Source: Euwallacea fornicatus
Taxonomy: Eukaryota; Arthropoda; Insecta; Coleoptera; Curculionidae
Direction: 5' to 3'
DNA length: 64,000 bases
Assembly: GCF_040115645.1 (NCBI RefSeq)
Contig: NC_089552.1
Coordinates: forward strand, 806,001 to 870,000
Below the pieces are notes generated by a model. It was not told the DNA's origin. It worked only from the letters and a program-made list of their open reading frames with translations, and searched no databases. Positions 49,221 to 60,097 of the stretch are shown here, piece after piece. The number at the start of each line of letters is the position of its first letter. The first letter of the stretch is position 1. A program made the position numbers and the translations under genes.

Positions 49221-51520
49221 TATTTCGACAATTATTGATTTAGACTTGGGTCACGTTACACGAAATGCATTCGGAACTCCTTGGACAAATCAAAAACGCT
49301 ACAATGTACGGGGGGTTTCGCAGGGAAAAAAATGAAAATTTATCTGCTACATGGACGACCCCGTATTATACGTCAAGAAATGCGGCACGAAGGACGGACA
49401 TTTGAGGTGTCCCGAAATTCTCACGAAATATTTTTCTTTGGATTCTGAACGAATTTGTGCGGGACTTTCGTTCCGCTGTGAGCGGAGTGGCTCCAACGTT
49501 GGAGCTCAAAAACTGGGCGACCCTGCGCCAGCCTCATTCGATTAATTCCTCCCGAAGGGGAAAATAAGGGAAATTGGGAAAAACCCATTGAAATTGTCCG
49601 AAGTCCGATAAGTGGCCGTTTTAACTCCTGACATGTGGCCACTCGGACATCAATGAAATTGACCCCTAGAGCGCATCATACACGCGAACGTTACGCCGAG
49701 GCGTTTGAAACTGCTTGTAAAAGGTGACCGCACCGTGTGATGCAAGAAAACTGGCCCTCCCGACGTTCATCCCTCGTCGATGGTTCGTCCTGTGCGATTT
49801 ACGACTTCGAGAGGACTTCGAATAACCAACACATAAAAGTTCAATCAGATCGGGAAAAAGCTCCGCAAATAAGCGCACTGGAAAAGGATAAACATTAACC
49901 TCATCGTGACCTGCTTTTTAACATTTTACACTCCCATGACACACTTTCCGAGAACTAAAACTAAGGCCTTCGGGGATTTGTAACCCTCCCCCCGGCAGAC
50001 CCTCCCCGACGCCTCTAATTTTCTACCCCTCCCAAAGCCGACGTGTAACTGCAGCAAATCGGCTTTGCGTGGTAATTTCTGGCAATGGCAATATAGGCAC
50101 AAACGTTAAGTTTCTTCCAAAAATAATCTTGCCGAAGCCTCCAAGTAAATTGGCCACGTCTCCAAAACTCCTGCATGCCCCCGACTTTTCCCGAACTAGA
50201 TCAGCCCCGAATCTCCTCGTGCGCCTTCGCCGTCGTCCGACCACCCCCGATCGGCCTTTGCTTCGGTCCAGATGAAATATGTAGGGACGGGATTCTGGAT
50301 ACTGGATAAAAGGGGTGTGTGTAACGGAAGTGAGAACTAGGGCAAGGAAAACCTGAATGACTAACTGTCTCGATTATTCTTAATATCCCGTAGGATGGTC
50401 CTGCGGCGCCTTCCAAGGGGGATCAGGACTTTTTCCTGGATGTTCAGCGCGTGTTCGGCCGTTGCAGTGCTCAATGGAACCGTCTGTTGAATGCAACTTG
50501 TTCTTTAGTGGGGCAGTGGTGTCAGTGCTGTGTTATGTTGTGTCGAAGTGTTTTCGAGGGGCCAGTCCAATCATATGAATCCGCTTAAGATCGGACAGGA
50601 TGTCTTGGGAGTCACTCAATTCCAGGGAGTTTAGGTAAACGAATTTCAGCATAAACGTCCCGACTGGACGCGCGACAGCGGCCAAAAGTCGCCTTTTGCC
50701 GTTTGTCCAATTTTTTTTATCCTCCTCGGCAGTCCGAATCTCGTAAAATTCCTGCGTGCTCGGAAAGCGGCGGAAGATCCGAATGCGAAATGCAATAATT
50801 GGGAATGACTGTCTGGAAGGGATCAATGAGGGGGCGAAAGGGGTTTCTTTTGTTTTGGTTGATAAGGCCGGGGGAGGATGGCGTTAAACCGATAACGAGG
50901 ACGCTCCGTCCTCTGCGTGTGGGGGGTTGATCTCGTTCAAGTGTCAAAGGTCACAGTTTTAATTGCATGCGGCGTCCCAGAATTGTCGCGAGTGCAAGGC
51001 CGCACTCGGTATACACCGCGTCCAATCCGTCATTCGTCCGAGATTCGAATTGAGACTCGACAGTAAACGAAATTGAATAAAAAGTCGGAGAAATTTGGGG
51101 CCCGCACAATCCAGAATTAATTTAGCGGAAATTGATTAAAGTTTACGTGCGGGGACCTGATGAAATTTCCAGGAATCTCGCTTTAGAACATCATCGTGCA
51201 CCCGCATTTTCGGCGTCTCCGGAGCTATGTCTAGGAGAGATTCTTAACTGAAACTGGCTAAAGTAGGAGGCAAATTGACTAACTTGGAGCGTGCACTCAC
51301 TTCAACCAATTTAACACTGTTTAATTAAATTTAGGGTAAACCTAAGCCCGGTGGCAACCGTAGGTTGAACGCTTCAAGTGACTTGATGTGGCCGGGGGAA
51401 GTGAGAGGGCTCAACGGATTTTCCCTCTCCGAAAAAGTTCCTTAGCGTTCTCAATGAGCTCAAATTTCATTTCCGAAAGAGAGAAGGCTGCCTCCTCATA
51501 CTCAAACGTCCCCCTTTCAG

Positions 51521-54500
51521 CAACTTCAACAACATCTACCACACCTCCGGGGCGGGGGTCAGCCACCAGCTCTCGGCGACGCGGCTCCTGTCCTCTCCCG
51601 ATGGATCCAGACACCACCTGGACGGTCTGGACCACACGTGGCCCTGGAACGACTCCTATTCCAGCTTGCACAGGGACACCTACACCGAAGTGCGCACTCC
51701 TAGGGCTCCGCTCTGCACCTTTGGCTGCTTCTACGCTTGCAGAGCCAGGCTCAGGCACAGCATCGCCAAGAGGAAGGTACGATGGTGCTAGATTGTCCGG
51801 GACCCGGTTGGTCGCGGTTCTCGCTCCAGTTACCGTAAATTATTGTCAGCTTTCCGGGCATCGAAACGGATGGCGGAAGCCATTAAAGTTAGTAGTGACG
51901 CTTTAATAATTCCCGACATTACTCACGATGTTAAATTACATCAACTCAGCAGCTTGTACGAGTCGATTTGTAACAATATCATTTGACGCTCCACCGGGGC
52001 CGTGAAAGGCCCCCCTAATAGCCCCAAAAGATACTCAAAAGGGAAAGGATGAAAATACGTTCGGCTTTTTAAAAGGTTCGCATTTTTCTATTTTCAACTC
52101 GTCCATATTTCACCTCGAATGCCATTACATTGAGGCTTTAAAGGGCTGCTCCGGAGGGGGCATAAAGTATCCTTTCCAATGGATGATGTCGGTCAAAGTG
52201 AATGCCGGACCTTATGTTTAATATCGCGTCCGATGGAGGTCTACTTATTCGCTTAAGTGTGTTTTAGGTCGAGCAAGGGTTGAAGCTGTACAATCAGCAC
52301 AAACAGCAGCAGGCTGTCCGGAAGTGGAAGAGCTCCTTGAAGGCACTAAGGAAGAGAGACGACAAGTTCAGCGTCCTGGGTTACTTGTATCAGGCCTACA
52401 TGGATTGGGGGAAATATCGGTAAGTCGCAATGTGGGAACCGAAAAAGCGAAGAGCACCGATGCGGCCGGATTTCGTGCCCCCTTGTCACCCCCCCCCCCT
52501 CCCCTCCCGCGTTTAACGCAGGCAATGTCAATGACAAGGCCGCTGAGCCTGCAGGTGAATATCTCATCAGCGCCATCTGTTGCGTACCACTCGCCGCAAG
52601 TGAAACGTTCAGTAAAACCGATCTCTCCAAATCTCTTCGGCCGCATTCAGCGTTTTCCCTCAATTATTTACCCCCAACGATCGATAAATTATGATAAATA
52701 GATCAATTTGGAGTGGCACCATAGCCGAGCTCGCCGGCGTGCTAAAAGACAATTTTCCCGAAAAGCTCTTTAGTTCTCTCTCTTATTAAAATCCATCGGG
52801 CGGAACTTCGCCCCCAAAAAAGTGCCCGAAAATGGGTTTTTCGCATCCTCGAATAAATTAGGGCCCGAGCGGAGCCCCGTCGCGTCAACGACTATCTTTC
52901 GTCCAAATTTATAATTTTCGATTTGCATTTCCAGTGGCGTAATTTTTCTGATAAACCGCTTTGGGCATTCGGTTTGACTTCTCCTGGCGGGACACCTACG
53001 TTCGTCCGGAACGACCCATTTTCGGGGTCCGTTTCCGGATGTTTACTTACCCGCGGGCGCCGCTGTTCGGCAATGTAGATTAAACCGGGCGTTAATTTCG
53101 AACGTTGTAGGTCTATTAAAACTTGAAACATTAAGGGAGCCAGGGAATATACATCTCCATCGGCTCTGAGCATAACCGGGTTAGATTAAGCAACTGCCGG
53201 ACGTGCTGTTTGATTTAGGATCGTTGTTTCGGGCGAATTGTGAAACCGTGACGTCGATCTCCGTTTATCATAAATCGCAACTTTCCAGGGACGCCCTGGA
53301 ATACGCCCATCGGCAGCTGTTCATATCGGAAGAACTGGACAGTCCCAACATGAGGGCGGAGTCCTACCTCAACCTGGCTAGGGCTCATCAGAGGCTGGGC
53401 GCCTTGGAAAGGTTCGAAGCCCTAAACCCCCCTCCCACCCGGGCCGATGGTTTATACCTACCTTCGTGCGATTTTTAGGGCTTTGGCCTATGCGAGACAT
53501 TCGCTATACAACGAATGCGAACTGTGCGCCACTGCCGGTCACGTCCACCTGACCGTGGGCTCCGTTTACCTGGAGCTGGCCGGTTTCAACAAGGCTCTGG
53601 ACAGCTTTCAACATGCCCATCGCATCGCTCAAGCTGTCCACGATCCGGCCCTCGAGCTTCAGGTGAGTCTGGTCGGCTGGAACTTTGAAGCCTTAAAGAG
53701 AATTTATGGCCTTTATCATTTTATTCTCGTAACTCAAAGAATAACCTCAACCACGATCCGTGTCAGATACCTTCGTAAATTTTCTTGGTTTCGGTCGCAT
53801 TTGAGGAGTTACAAGGAAATGTGTATCGTACATTCCGAAATTATGTCTCATCCGAAGGTTTATGTGGGATTGTCCGAGTTGTTCAGCCGTTTGCAAGACG
53901 CAGATAAAAGTGCCAAATACGCTTCAAAAGCTTACGATTTGTCGAGGTCTCTGCAGCTTGGCGACTTGAATTCACGCCATCACAGGTGAGATTCTTTTGT
54001 CGTCTATAGGTGAACGCTTGAAAGTGCTAGAAACTATACAGGGTGTTTCGTGTGTGTGTGTGTGTGTGTGTGCCTTCCGTTGCGATCTCAGCAACGGTGA
54101 GAGCTGCAGCTTCGGTCAATTTTCGACGAAAGCGGCCTCCCGTGGCGCCGACTAAGGGAACCGCTGCAATGTTGCCGCATTTCCGGCAGTTTCCGAGACG
54201 TTCGCAAAAAATTGAAAATGGCCCAAAATTTCTATGCCTCGCATTTCGGGAACTGTTCGTGACCGATAAGAAGTTTAAATTGCAAAGTTTCACAACTTTT
54301 TACCGCCCACAAAAGACATATCGAACGTCATTGTGCAACTTTTAATAACTCAGTAATCGTCGTCGGCTTAAATACGGACCTGGAATTTTCGCTTCAGATT
54401 TCTAGAGCGCTTTTTATTTCCCACAGACCCACGCATCATTTGCTTACTTTTGCTGACGTTTCGGCCCGAAAAATTCATCGTCAGACTATTTCCTACTTCC

Positions 54501-56848
54501 CTTTTTAATCTACACCGGATGCCAGGTCGCCATGGAAACGATTTACTGACAAGTTTGACATTTATTTGTTAAACGAAGTTGTTTCGAGACTTATTTTCGA
54601 TTTTTGTGATTTATTTTTTCGAGCTGAATCCAAAAATAAATTAATTTTCAACACTTCTATTCAGTGGCGACCCAAAGACGGTTGTGTTAGTTACGTATTT
54701 GCGAAGTTTTCGTAATGCTAAAAATGCTTTAGAACAATGCCGGAACTTGCACGCGGAGAGAAGATTTCCCGCACCAAAAATTTTCGCTCAATTGGAAAGA
54801 AACTTGCGCGAGTACGGTCCTGTTTCTAAATCAAGAAAAGTTAAATAAACTGCAGCCTGATGGTGAATTATTCGGGTTGAAACGTTAATAAATGTAAACA
54901 AATTGGGCATGGGCCTGTCAGAAATCAAGAGCACTTTCGAAATGTGAAATAAAAATTTCAGGTCCGTACTTGTGAAATAAAAATTTCAGGTCCGTACTTA
55001 AAATGACGAAGTTGATACTCGGTTATTAAGAGCTGTACAATGACGTTCGGTGTGTCGTTTTGTAGAAAGTAAAAAGTTGGGAAACTTTGTGATTTAAACG
55101 TCTTTTCTGTCACAAACAGTTTGCGAAACACGAGGGATTGGGGTTTTGGGCCATTTTCGTATTTTTCCAAATATGCAGGGAAACCACTGAAAACGTGGCA
55201 ACCTTAAAGCGGGTTCCTTAATCGGCACCACAAGTGGCCACTTTCGTCTAATTTAACCGAAGTGGTAACTCTCGCCGTTTCGGAGATAACGTACTGCTAT
55301 GGTCCTTTGACGCTAATTTTAACCGTATTTCCTCCGAAAGAGCTGCACTGCTTCAAATGGCCTCAGCCCTACGGAAACAGGGCGAATTAGGGGATGCTCA
55401 CGATTACTGTTCGGTAAGTAATGGAAATGCCGAAATTAGCCCGAAATATTCCCTTTCTATCCCTCAGGAGGCCACCAGGCTCGCCCTAGTCTCAGGCGAC
55501 CAAGCGACTTACGCGCGGAGCATACGAATTATGGGTGATATTTACAGAAAAAAGTCTGATATCAATGTACGTCCTGTATTTTTGCAATTCTAATTATATC
55601 ACGAAACTTTCGATTCGACGATAGAAAGCGTTCCGCCAATATGAGGCAGCCATGGGCTCCGCTGCTGCGATGGGCGACCGCGTGATCCAGATGGAGTCCA
55701 TGGACGGGGCGGCCCGGTGTCTGGAGGCCCTCCGTCTCCAGCACAAAATCTGCAACTGTCGACCCTTGGAATTCAACACCAGGTTGCTGGAAGTCGCCAG
55801 TTCTATTGGTGCTAAGGTGAGAGGAACGCCGGAAATAATGGATTTTAGGCTCAGCAATGTGGGATGAGCACGGTGATGAATTTCAGTTGCTGGTGAGAGC
55901 TGTTCGGATGCGCCTCTCTAGGATTTACCAATCTTTAGGAGACGAAAACAACAAATTGCACCATGAGCGCGTGGCTATAAGGTTGCAGCACGATTTGGAT
56001 TTGAATTGTGCCGGTTGCGGTTCTCCTTATGGACTGGAGGCCGACTCGTTGGAGACACTGCCCTGTGCTCACATTCTACACACCAGGTGAGTTTCGGATT
56101 TTTTGAAATGCGCGATTTCGTTAATTCACCTGCCCTCACTCGGCGCACTTCTGGTTATTGATAAGAGAGGGGCGCATAAAGCCGGACCCGCACCAAAACG
56201 TCGTTAACTCGAACTGATAAAATAGTTTGTTTTTTTTAACATAAAATTCGACTTTTTGTATTTTTTTTAAACTGGACGTGGCGCTATTTCGAGCAGGTGT
56301 GTCCCTCTCGTGGCAAAACGAGACCCTAGCCTATGTCAAACAAAATCCAAGGGAATGCGTCACTGCGCCCTCTTACGTTTCGCTTTCGCCGATTTTTGGT
56401 GGAAGCCCCAGGTGTGGTAGCAATTCTTGGCCACGTCCAGTTCTTGCAGGTTGTCACCAATGGCGCATCAGAGGAGTTTTCCTAGTGTTGGAAAATAATA
56501 GTTCTCAGCTGATTTGGCAAAGACCGGGCACATGCCCGGCCATTTTTCTCATTCAACTAGCACTAGTTATCTCAAACAACAATTTGCGAAATCCACTGTC
56601 CCCTTCTTCTGTCCAACCCGTTCCCTCTAATTCTCCACGCATCAGTTTGCTCTAATTTCAGATGTGCTTATGACCTATTTCGACGTAACAAAAAGAAAAA
56701 GCGATCATGTCCGGAATGTGATCGCACTAGTTCTCGTCTCTATTTAAACTGCAACGACTACAACGCCATGCAGTACAGCCCTGTACCTCTGTCGGTCTGT
56801 TCATCGGACAGTCATTGTACTTCTCACCACGCTACTAGTTCGGTATAA
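51521..56848 (+). CDS. Rapsyn (synapse receptor-clustering protein), 5' end missing
   Basis: Ten exons: 51521-51776, 52268-52419, 53289-53411, 53479-53662, 53858-53985, 55341-55413, 55468-55566, 55625-55816, 55887-56086, 56662-56848; 530 residues visible, all phases agree, stop TAA at 56846. The first visible exon enters in mid-codon, so an upstream exon with the start is missing. Order: an N-terminal part of at least 85 residues with a Cys-rich end (APLCTFGCFYACRARLR), then tetratricopeptide repeats from VEQGLKLYNQHKQQQAVRKW through LLVRAVRMRLSRIYQSLGDE, then a RING-H2-like end: CAGCGSPYG, LPCAHILHTRC and CPECD, with a lysine run between. A Ser/His-rich tail ends in TSSV. Vertebrate rapsyn scaffolds acetylcholine receptors at the muscle synapse and has RING ligase activity; the insect role is less clear. 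A large palindrome fills the intron 53986-55340. Confidence 0.95.
54036..55325. repeat. ~1.3-kb imperfect palindrome (long-TIR element) in a rapsyn intron
   Basis: The left arm (about 54036-54425) and right arm (about 54930-55325) are inverted copies of about 390 bases. Paired landmarks: GAAAATGGCCCAAAA at about 54213 and its complement at about 55150; GTCATTGTGCAACTTTTAA and the complement of CTTAATAACCGAGTATC nearby; ACGGACCTGGAATTTT and complement AAATTTCAGGTCCGT. An inner pair (GCTGACGTTTCGGCCCG on the left, CGGGTTGAAACGTTAAT on the right) forms a second inverted repeat. The 5' end begins TACAGGGTGTTTCG, a common insect transposon terminus. No transposase frame is left. The right arm ends about 15 bases before a rapsyn exon. 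Confidence 0.8.
54049..54072. repeat. (GT)n microsatellite
   Basis: About twelve GT units inside the left arm of the rapsyn-intron palindrome; not present in the right arm, so it arose after the arms formed. Confidence 0.9.
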
Positions 56849-56998
56849 AAGTGCTTTTATAGGTTTTTTTCATTGGCATTACTAACCACTTGGATATCAT
56901 AATATCAAGAAATTTGTATGAATTGGTCTTCCATTTTCGCGATAGTTCGATGGCAATCAAGTAGATCGTCAGTACTGCTGTATTTTAATGAGTTACTT

Positions 56999-57004
56999 AA
57001 TAAA
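56999..57004 (+). terminator. Poly(A) signal of rapsyn
   Basis: AATAAA on plus about 150 bases after the rapsyn stop codon. Confidence 0.55.
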
Positions 57005-57009
57005 TCATT

Positions 57010-58714
57010 AGAGATGCCAATAATTTCGACTGTAGCTGACTGTAGACCAGTCCGATAAGTAACCAGTTTCACTGTCTGTTTTTTCCGTTAAAGATGAGTG
57101 TAAAAGGCGGGGGTTTCTCATGGAAACAAAGCTCAAACAAATCAAAAACAATGTGGAACTGATGAGAGATCGCGTGAAATACATTAGGAAAATGTATTTT
57201 TTAAAACTTCCTTGACTTCATTGTTCTTAGCGCTAATAAAAGGAGATAAAACGAGTTAATAGAAAAACGCTATTTAATAATTATAGATATGTTATAGTAA
57301 GGTTAAAATTGTTAAAAAATATATATATAACACTGCACTTCCACATGCGCACCAATACGGGTACTAGTGTATTTCATACTTACAGTAAGTTTTAAATGAG
57401 GGAGTGGAGTTGGGTTTTCCTCAATTAATGTTATAAAGTGACTTGTTAAGTTTTTGAACTCGTTTTTGTAAATATTGTTATGGTAAAATTGTACTGTAAT
57501 ATACGAGGGTCGCAAAGCAAAACTCCACGACCTCAAACACTCATGATCAATACGCCAGCTCATCAGTTGCAATCACCAGTTTAGGTTGGTAAAGGGTTCA
57601 GGATTTTGTATCGTTGCTTCAATGACCAGACGTTACTTATAATCACCAATTTAGGTTTTTTCAATCGTTTATTTATAGGTCTTAAGCTAGAAGTAGCTAG
57701 GAAAATATACATAAATATTTCTTCAGTCTCGTCATGGAGTTGCAAATATCGATAATGGTGTCAATTTTTGACTCGAAATATTGTATATTTCCATCTAGTA
57801 GTAAGGACAAAAATATTCACGAAGAACAATCAGCGACCATCACTACAAAAACTAAGAGTTAAAGTAGGAAAGGTGGAGATTACTCAATGGCTTGACGGGT
57901 GATTTTCCTAAATTGTGGGAAATTCCGGATCGGCGATTGGTACCACCTAATTATTGTTATTTTTGATTTTGAAATAAATTGATTGTAAATACCAGTAGTC
58001 GATTTTTTTCCTATATGTGTCAATTTCCTACAGTTAACACCCCATATAGTTAGAACAAACTTAGGTAAATGTTTTAAAATCGTAAATATGCTGGGTAGTT
58101 AAGTTGATATTCTTCCTTCACCATAACATCAAGAATCTTGTAAATTAGCATTTTAAAATATTTAGAAATTTTTTTTAAAGTTCTAGATCTATAAAATATA
58201 AATCAAAATGTTTGTACAACATCTAATACAAACGTCAACTCTAGCTTACAATCTACCTCTTAGCACTAGCTAGAAAACTATTTCCGAGAAAAATTTCGGT
58301 CACCAAAACATCAAGAATTTTTTCGAATTACAGTTTTGTTAGAAAAAAGTTTTATTTTTTGTAATTTAAGATTTCTAGAAAGTAAACATTTCAAGACATT
58401 CCATTTTTTAAATTTAATACGTTCAAAACAAACATGTTTTTCGCTCGCAGACGTGTTAGTTCTTATATCTGTGCATCTCAGAACCATCTTACAACAATCA
58501 TTGAGAATTCAATGTTTTTGTCATCCTGCGAGCCCAGAGTCATCTTGTGACAGTCATGGGAAATTTGTCGTTTTTGTCATTTTTCATATTTTAAGGTTAG
58601 TTTTCGTTTAACTTTCGGTCAACCTAATTTCGGCCTTAAACAACATTTGCTGTTTTGAAGGTAGTTAAAATATAAATCCTATTTGCAAACAGATTTAATT
58701 CAAGTGCGAGTATA
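57010..58714. other. Intergenic, transposon remnant, no gene
   Basis: AT-rich. A minus-strand piece near 57500-57572 with ATACGAGGGTCGCAAAG resembles the terminal sequence of some mariner elements. No protein-coding gene recognised before the RPB9 start. Confidence 0.5.
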
Positions 58715-59558
58715 ATGTCTAAACCGTCTGGATATGAGTCTCACAGCGAAGGACCTGGCTTTGTAGGAATCAGGTTTTGCCAAGAATGGTAAATTTTTTC
58801 TCTAATTCTAATAAATAGTAGATTAAAAATGCATTATTTTTGTAGCAACAATATGTTGTATCCCAAAGAAGACAAAGAAAACAAAATATTGCTATACGCT
58901 TGTAGAAATTGTGACTATAAACAACATGCCGATTCAAAATGTATTTATGTGAACAAAATTATGCACGAGATTGAGTAAGTATATATGTTCATTTGTGTAA
59001 ACCTTCCACAATGTGCAGGAGAGAGAATACTGGCCTATTGATTCTCCCTTCTGGCAATTTCCATACTGACTTCCTAGGAGCATCACTTTATTATGGGAAA
59101 AGCTATTGTTGTATAATTTACTGTGGTGTTTCTGTTACAGTGAATTAACTCATATCAATTCTGATGTTATATCTGACCCCACGCTACCCAGAACTGAAGA
59201 CCATCACTGTCCAGTTTGTCAACACAGGTAACTTTACATTCTGCAACTTTGAGCACTTTCTTTGATTCATTGATGGCCATAGGTTCGATCATATGCATTC
59301 TCTTTTTTGTTTGTATAAGTCATTGTTTTCTTCAATTATAGATATTTCAATTTATGATAAAATCAAGTGTATTGATGAATAAAGAAAAGTGCCCTTGAAT
59401 GGCACATATTATTATGATTTAGAGGACACATGTTTCAATGTTATGACCCTTTCAGGGAGGCAGTGTTTTTTCAGGCACAGACTCGTAGAGCTGAAGAAGA
59501 AATGCGACTATATTATGTATGTACAAATTCACATTGTGCCCATCGCTGGACGGAATAA
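58715..59558 (+). CDS. DNA-directed RNA polymerase II subunit RPB9
   Basis: Four exons: 58715-58788, 58846-58974, 59141-59227, 59456-59558; 393 bases, 130 residues, all junctions canonical and in phase. Two zinc ribbons are intact: Cys22-Cys25 with Cys44-Cys47 (FCQECNN, YACRNCDYK), and Cys91-Cys94 with Cys119-Cys124 (HHCPVCQHREAVFFQAQTRR, VCTNSHCAHRWTE). The DPTLPRTEDHHCPVC linker is the family hallmark. RPB9 is a small subunit of nuclear RNA polymerase II that affects start-site choice and elongation fidelity; the second ribbon is the TFIIS-like one. Length equals that of the insect orthologues. Its 3' end faces the aldolase gene (convergent, 539 bases between stops). Confidence 0.98.
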
Positions 59559-59859
59559 CTTTTGTTATTCTTGTTATCAAACATGAGTATTGCATCATAA
59601 GTATGAGATAAGTAATGATTTTTTTTCTATGTTTTTACGTGTAAATACTACAAATATTAACGTTTTAACGTTATTTGGACAATTAATAGTATTTTGTAAT
59701 GGCCTTTCTGGGTATATTTGATTTGGTGTTACATGCCACAAAACCTGAAAACCCCCCTTTGTAAAAAAAAAAACACTGTTTTTAATATGTAATTTTGTAT
59801 ATTACCATTTACACAACAATTTTAAATTAAAGTGCCATGATAACAAAGTACATGCTACA

Positions 59860-59865
59860 AATAAA
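59860..59865 (+). terminator. Poly(A) signal of RPB9
   Basis: AATAAA on plus about 300 bases after the RPB9 stop codon, still before the aldolase coding end. Confidence 0.5.
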
Positions 59866-60097
59866 ACGTCACAATCGAGGTTTTCATAAATGGAAACCCG
59901 CCTTTCCACGGAAAAAAACAAGTTGAGTAAAATTACAAAAAATATACGACTTTCAATCATCAGAAAAATAATAATCTATAATAGTCCTCTAAAATTCAAC
60001 ATCTTCGACTAGTATTACTTTGAAATTTTCTAATGACTATTAAGTAGCAAATTTATGTGCTGAGAATTTTCTCAATAAGTTTTCAGTTATTTGGGAT

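Larger units (their letters stand above)
45557..51520. other. Interval between nautilus and rapsyn starts
   Basis: No host gene is recognised apart from whatever 5' exons of rapsyn lie here. Content: a Tc1 relic with a nested insertion (46675-48985), a mariner fragment (48990-49220) and GC-richer stretches at 46200-46530 and 50000-50950. A plus-strand stretch starting after ATCCCGTAG at 50394 stays open for about 65 codons (DGPAAPSKGDQDFF) and could be an exon, but no donor joins it in phase to rapsyn. Confidence 0.5.

Noticed and set aside
50394..50600. Possible 5' exon of rapsyn (DGPAAPSKGDQDFF...)
   Set aside because: No donor in this stretch yields the phase needed to enter the exon at 51521; kept only as a remark.
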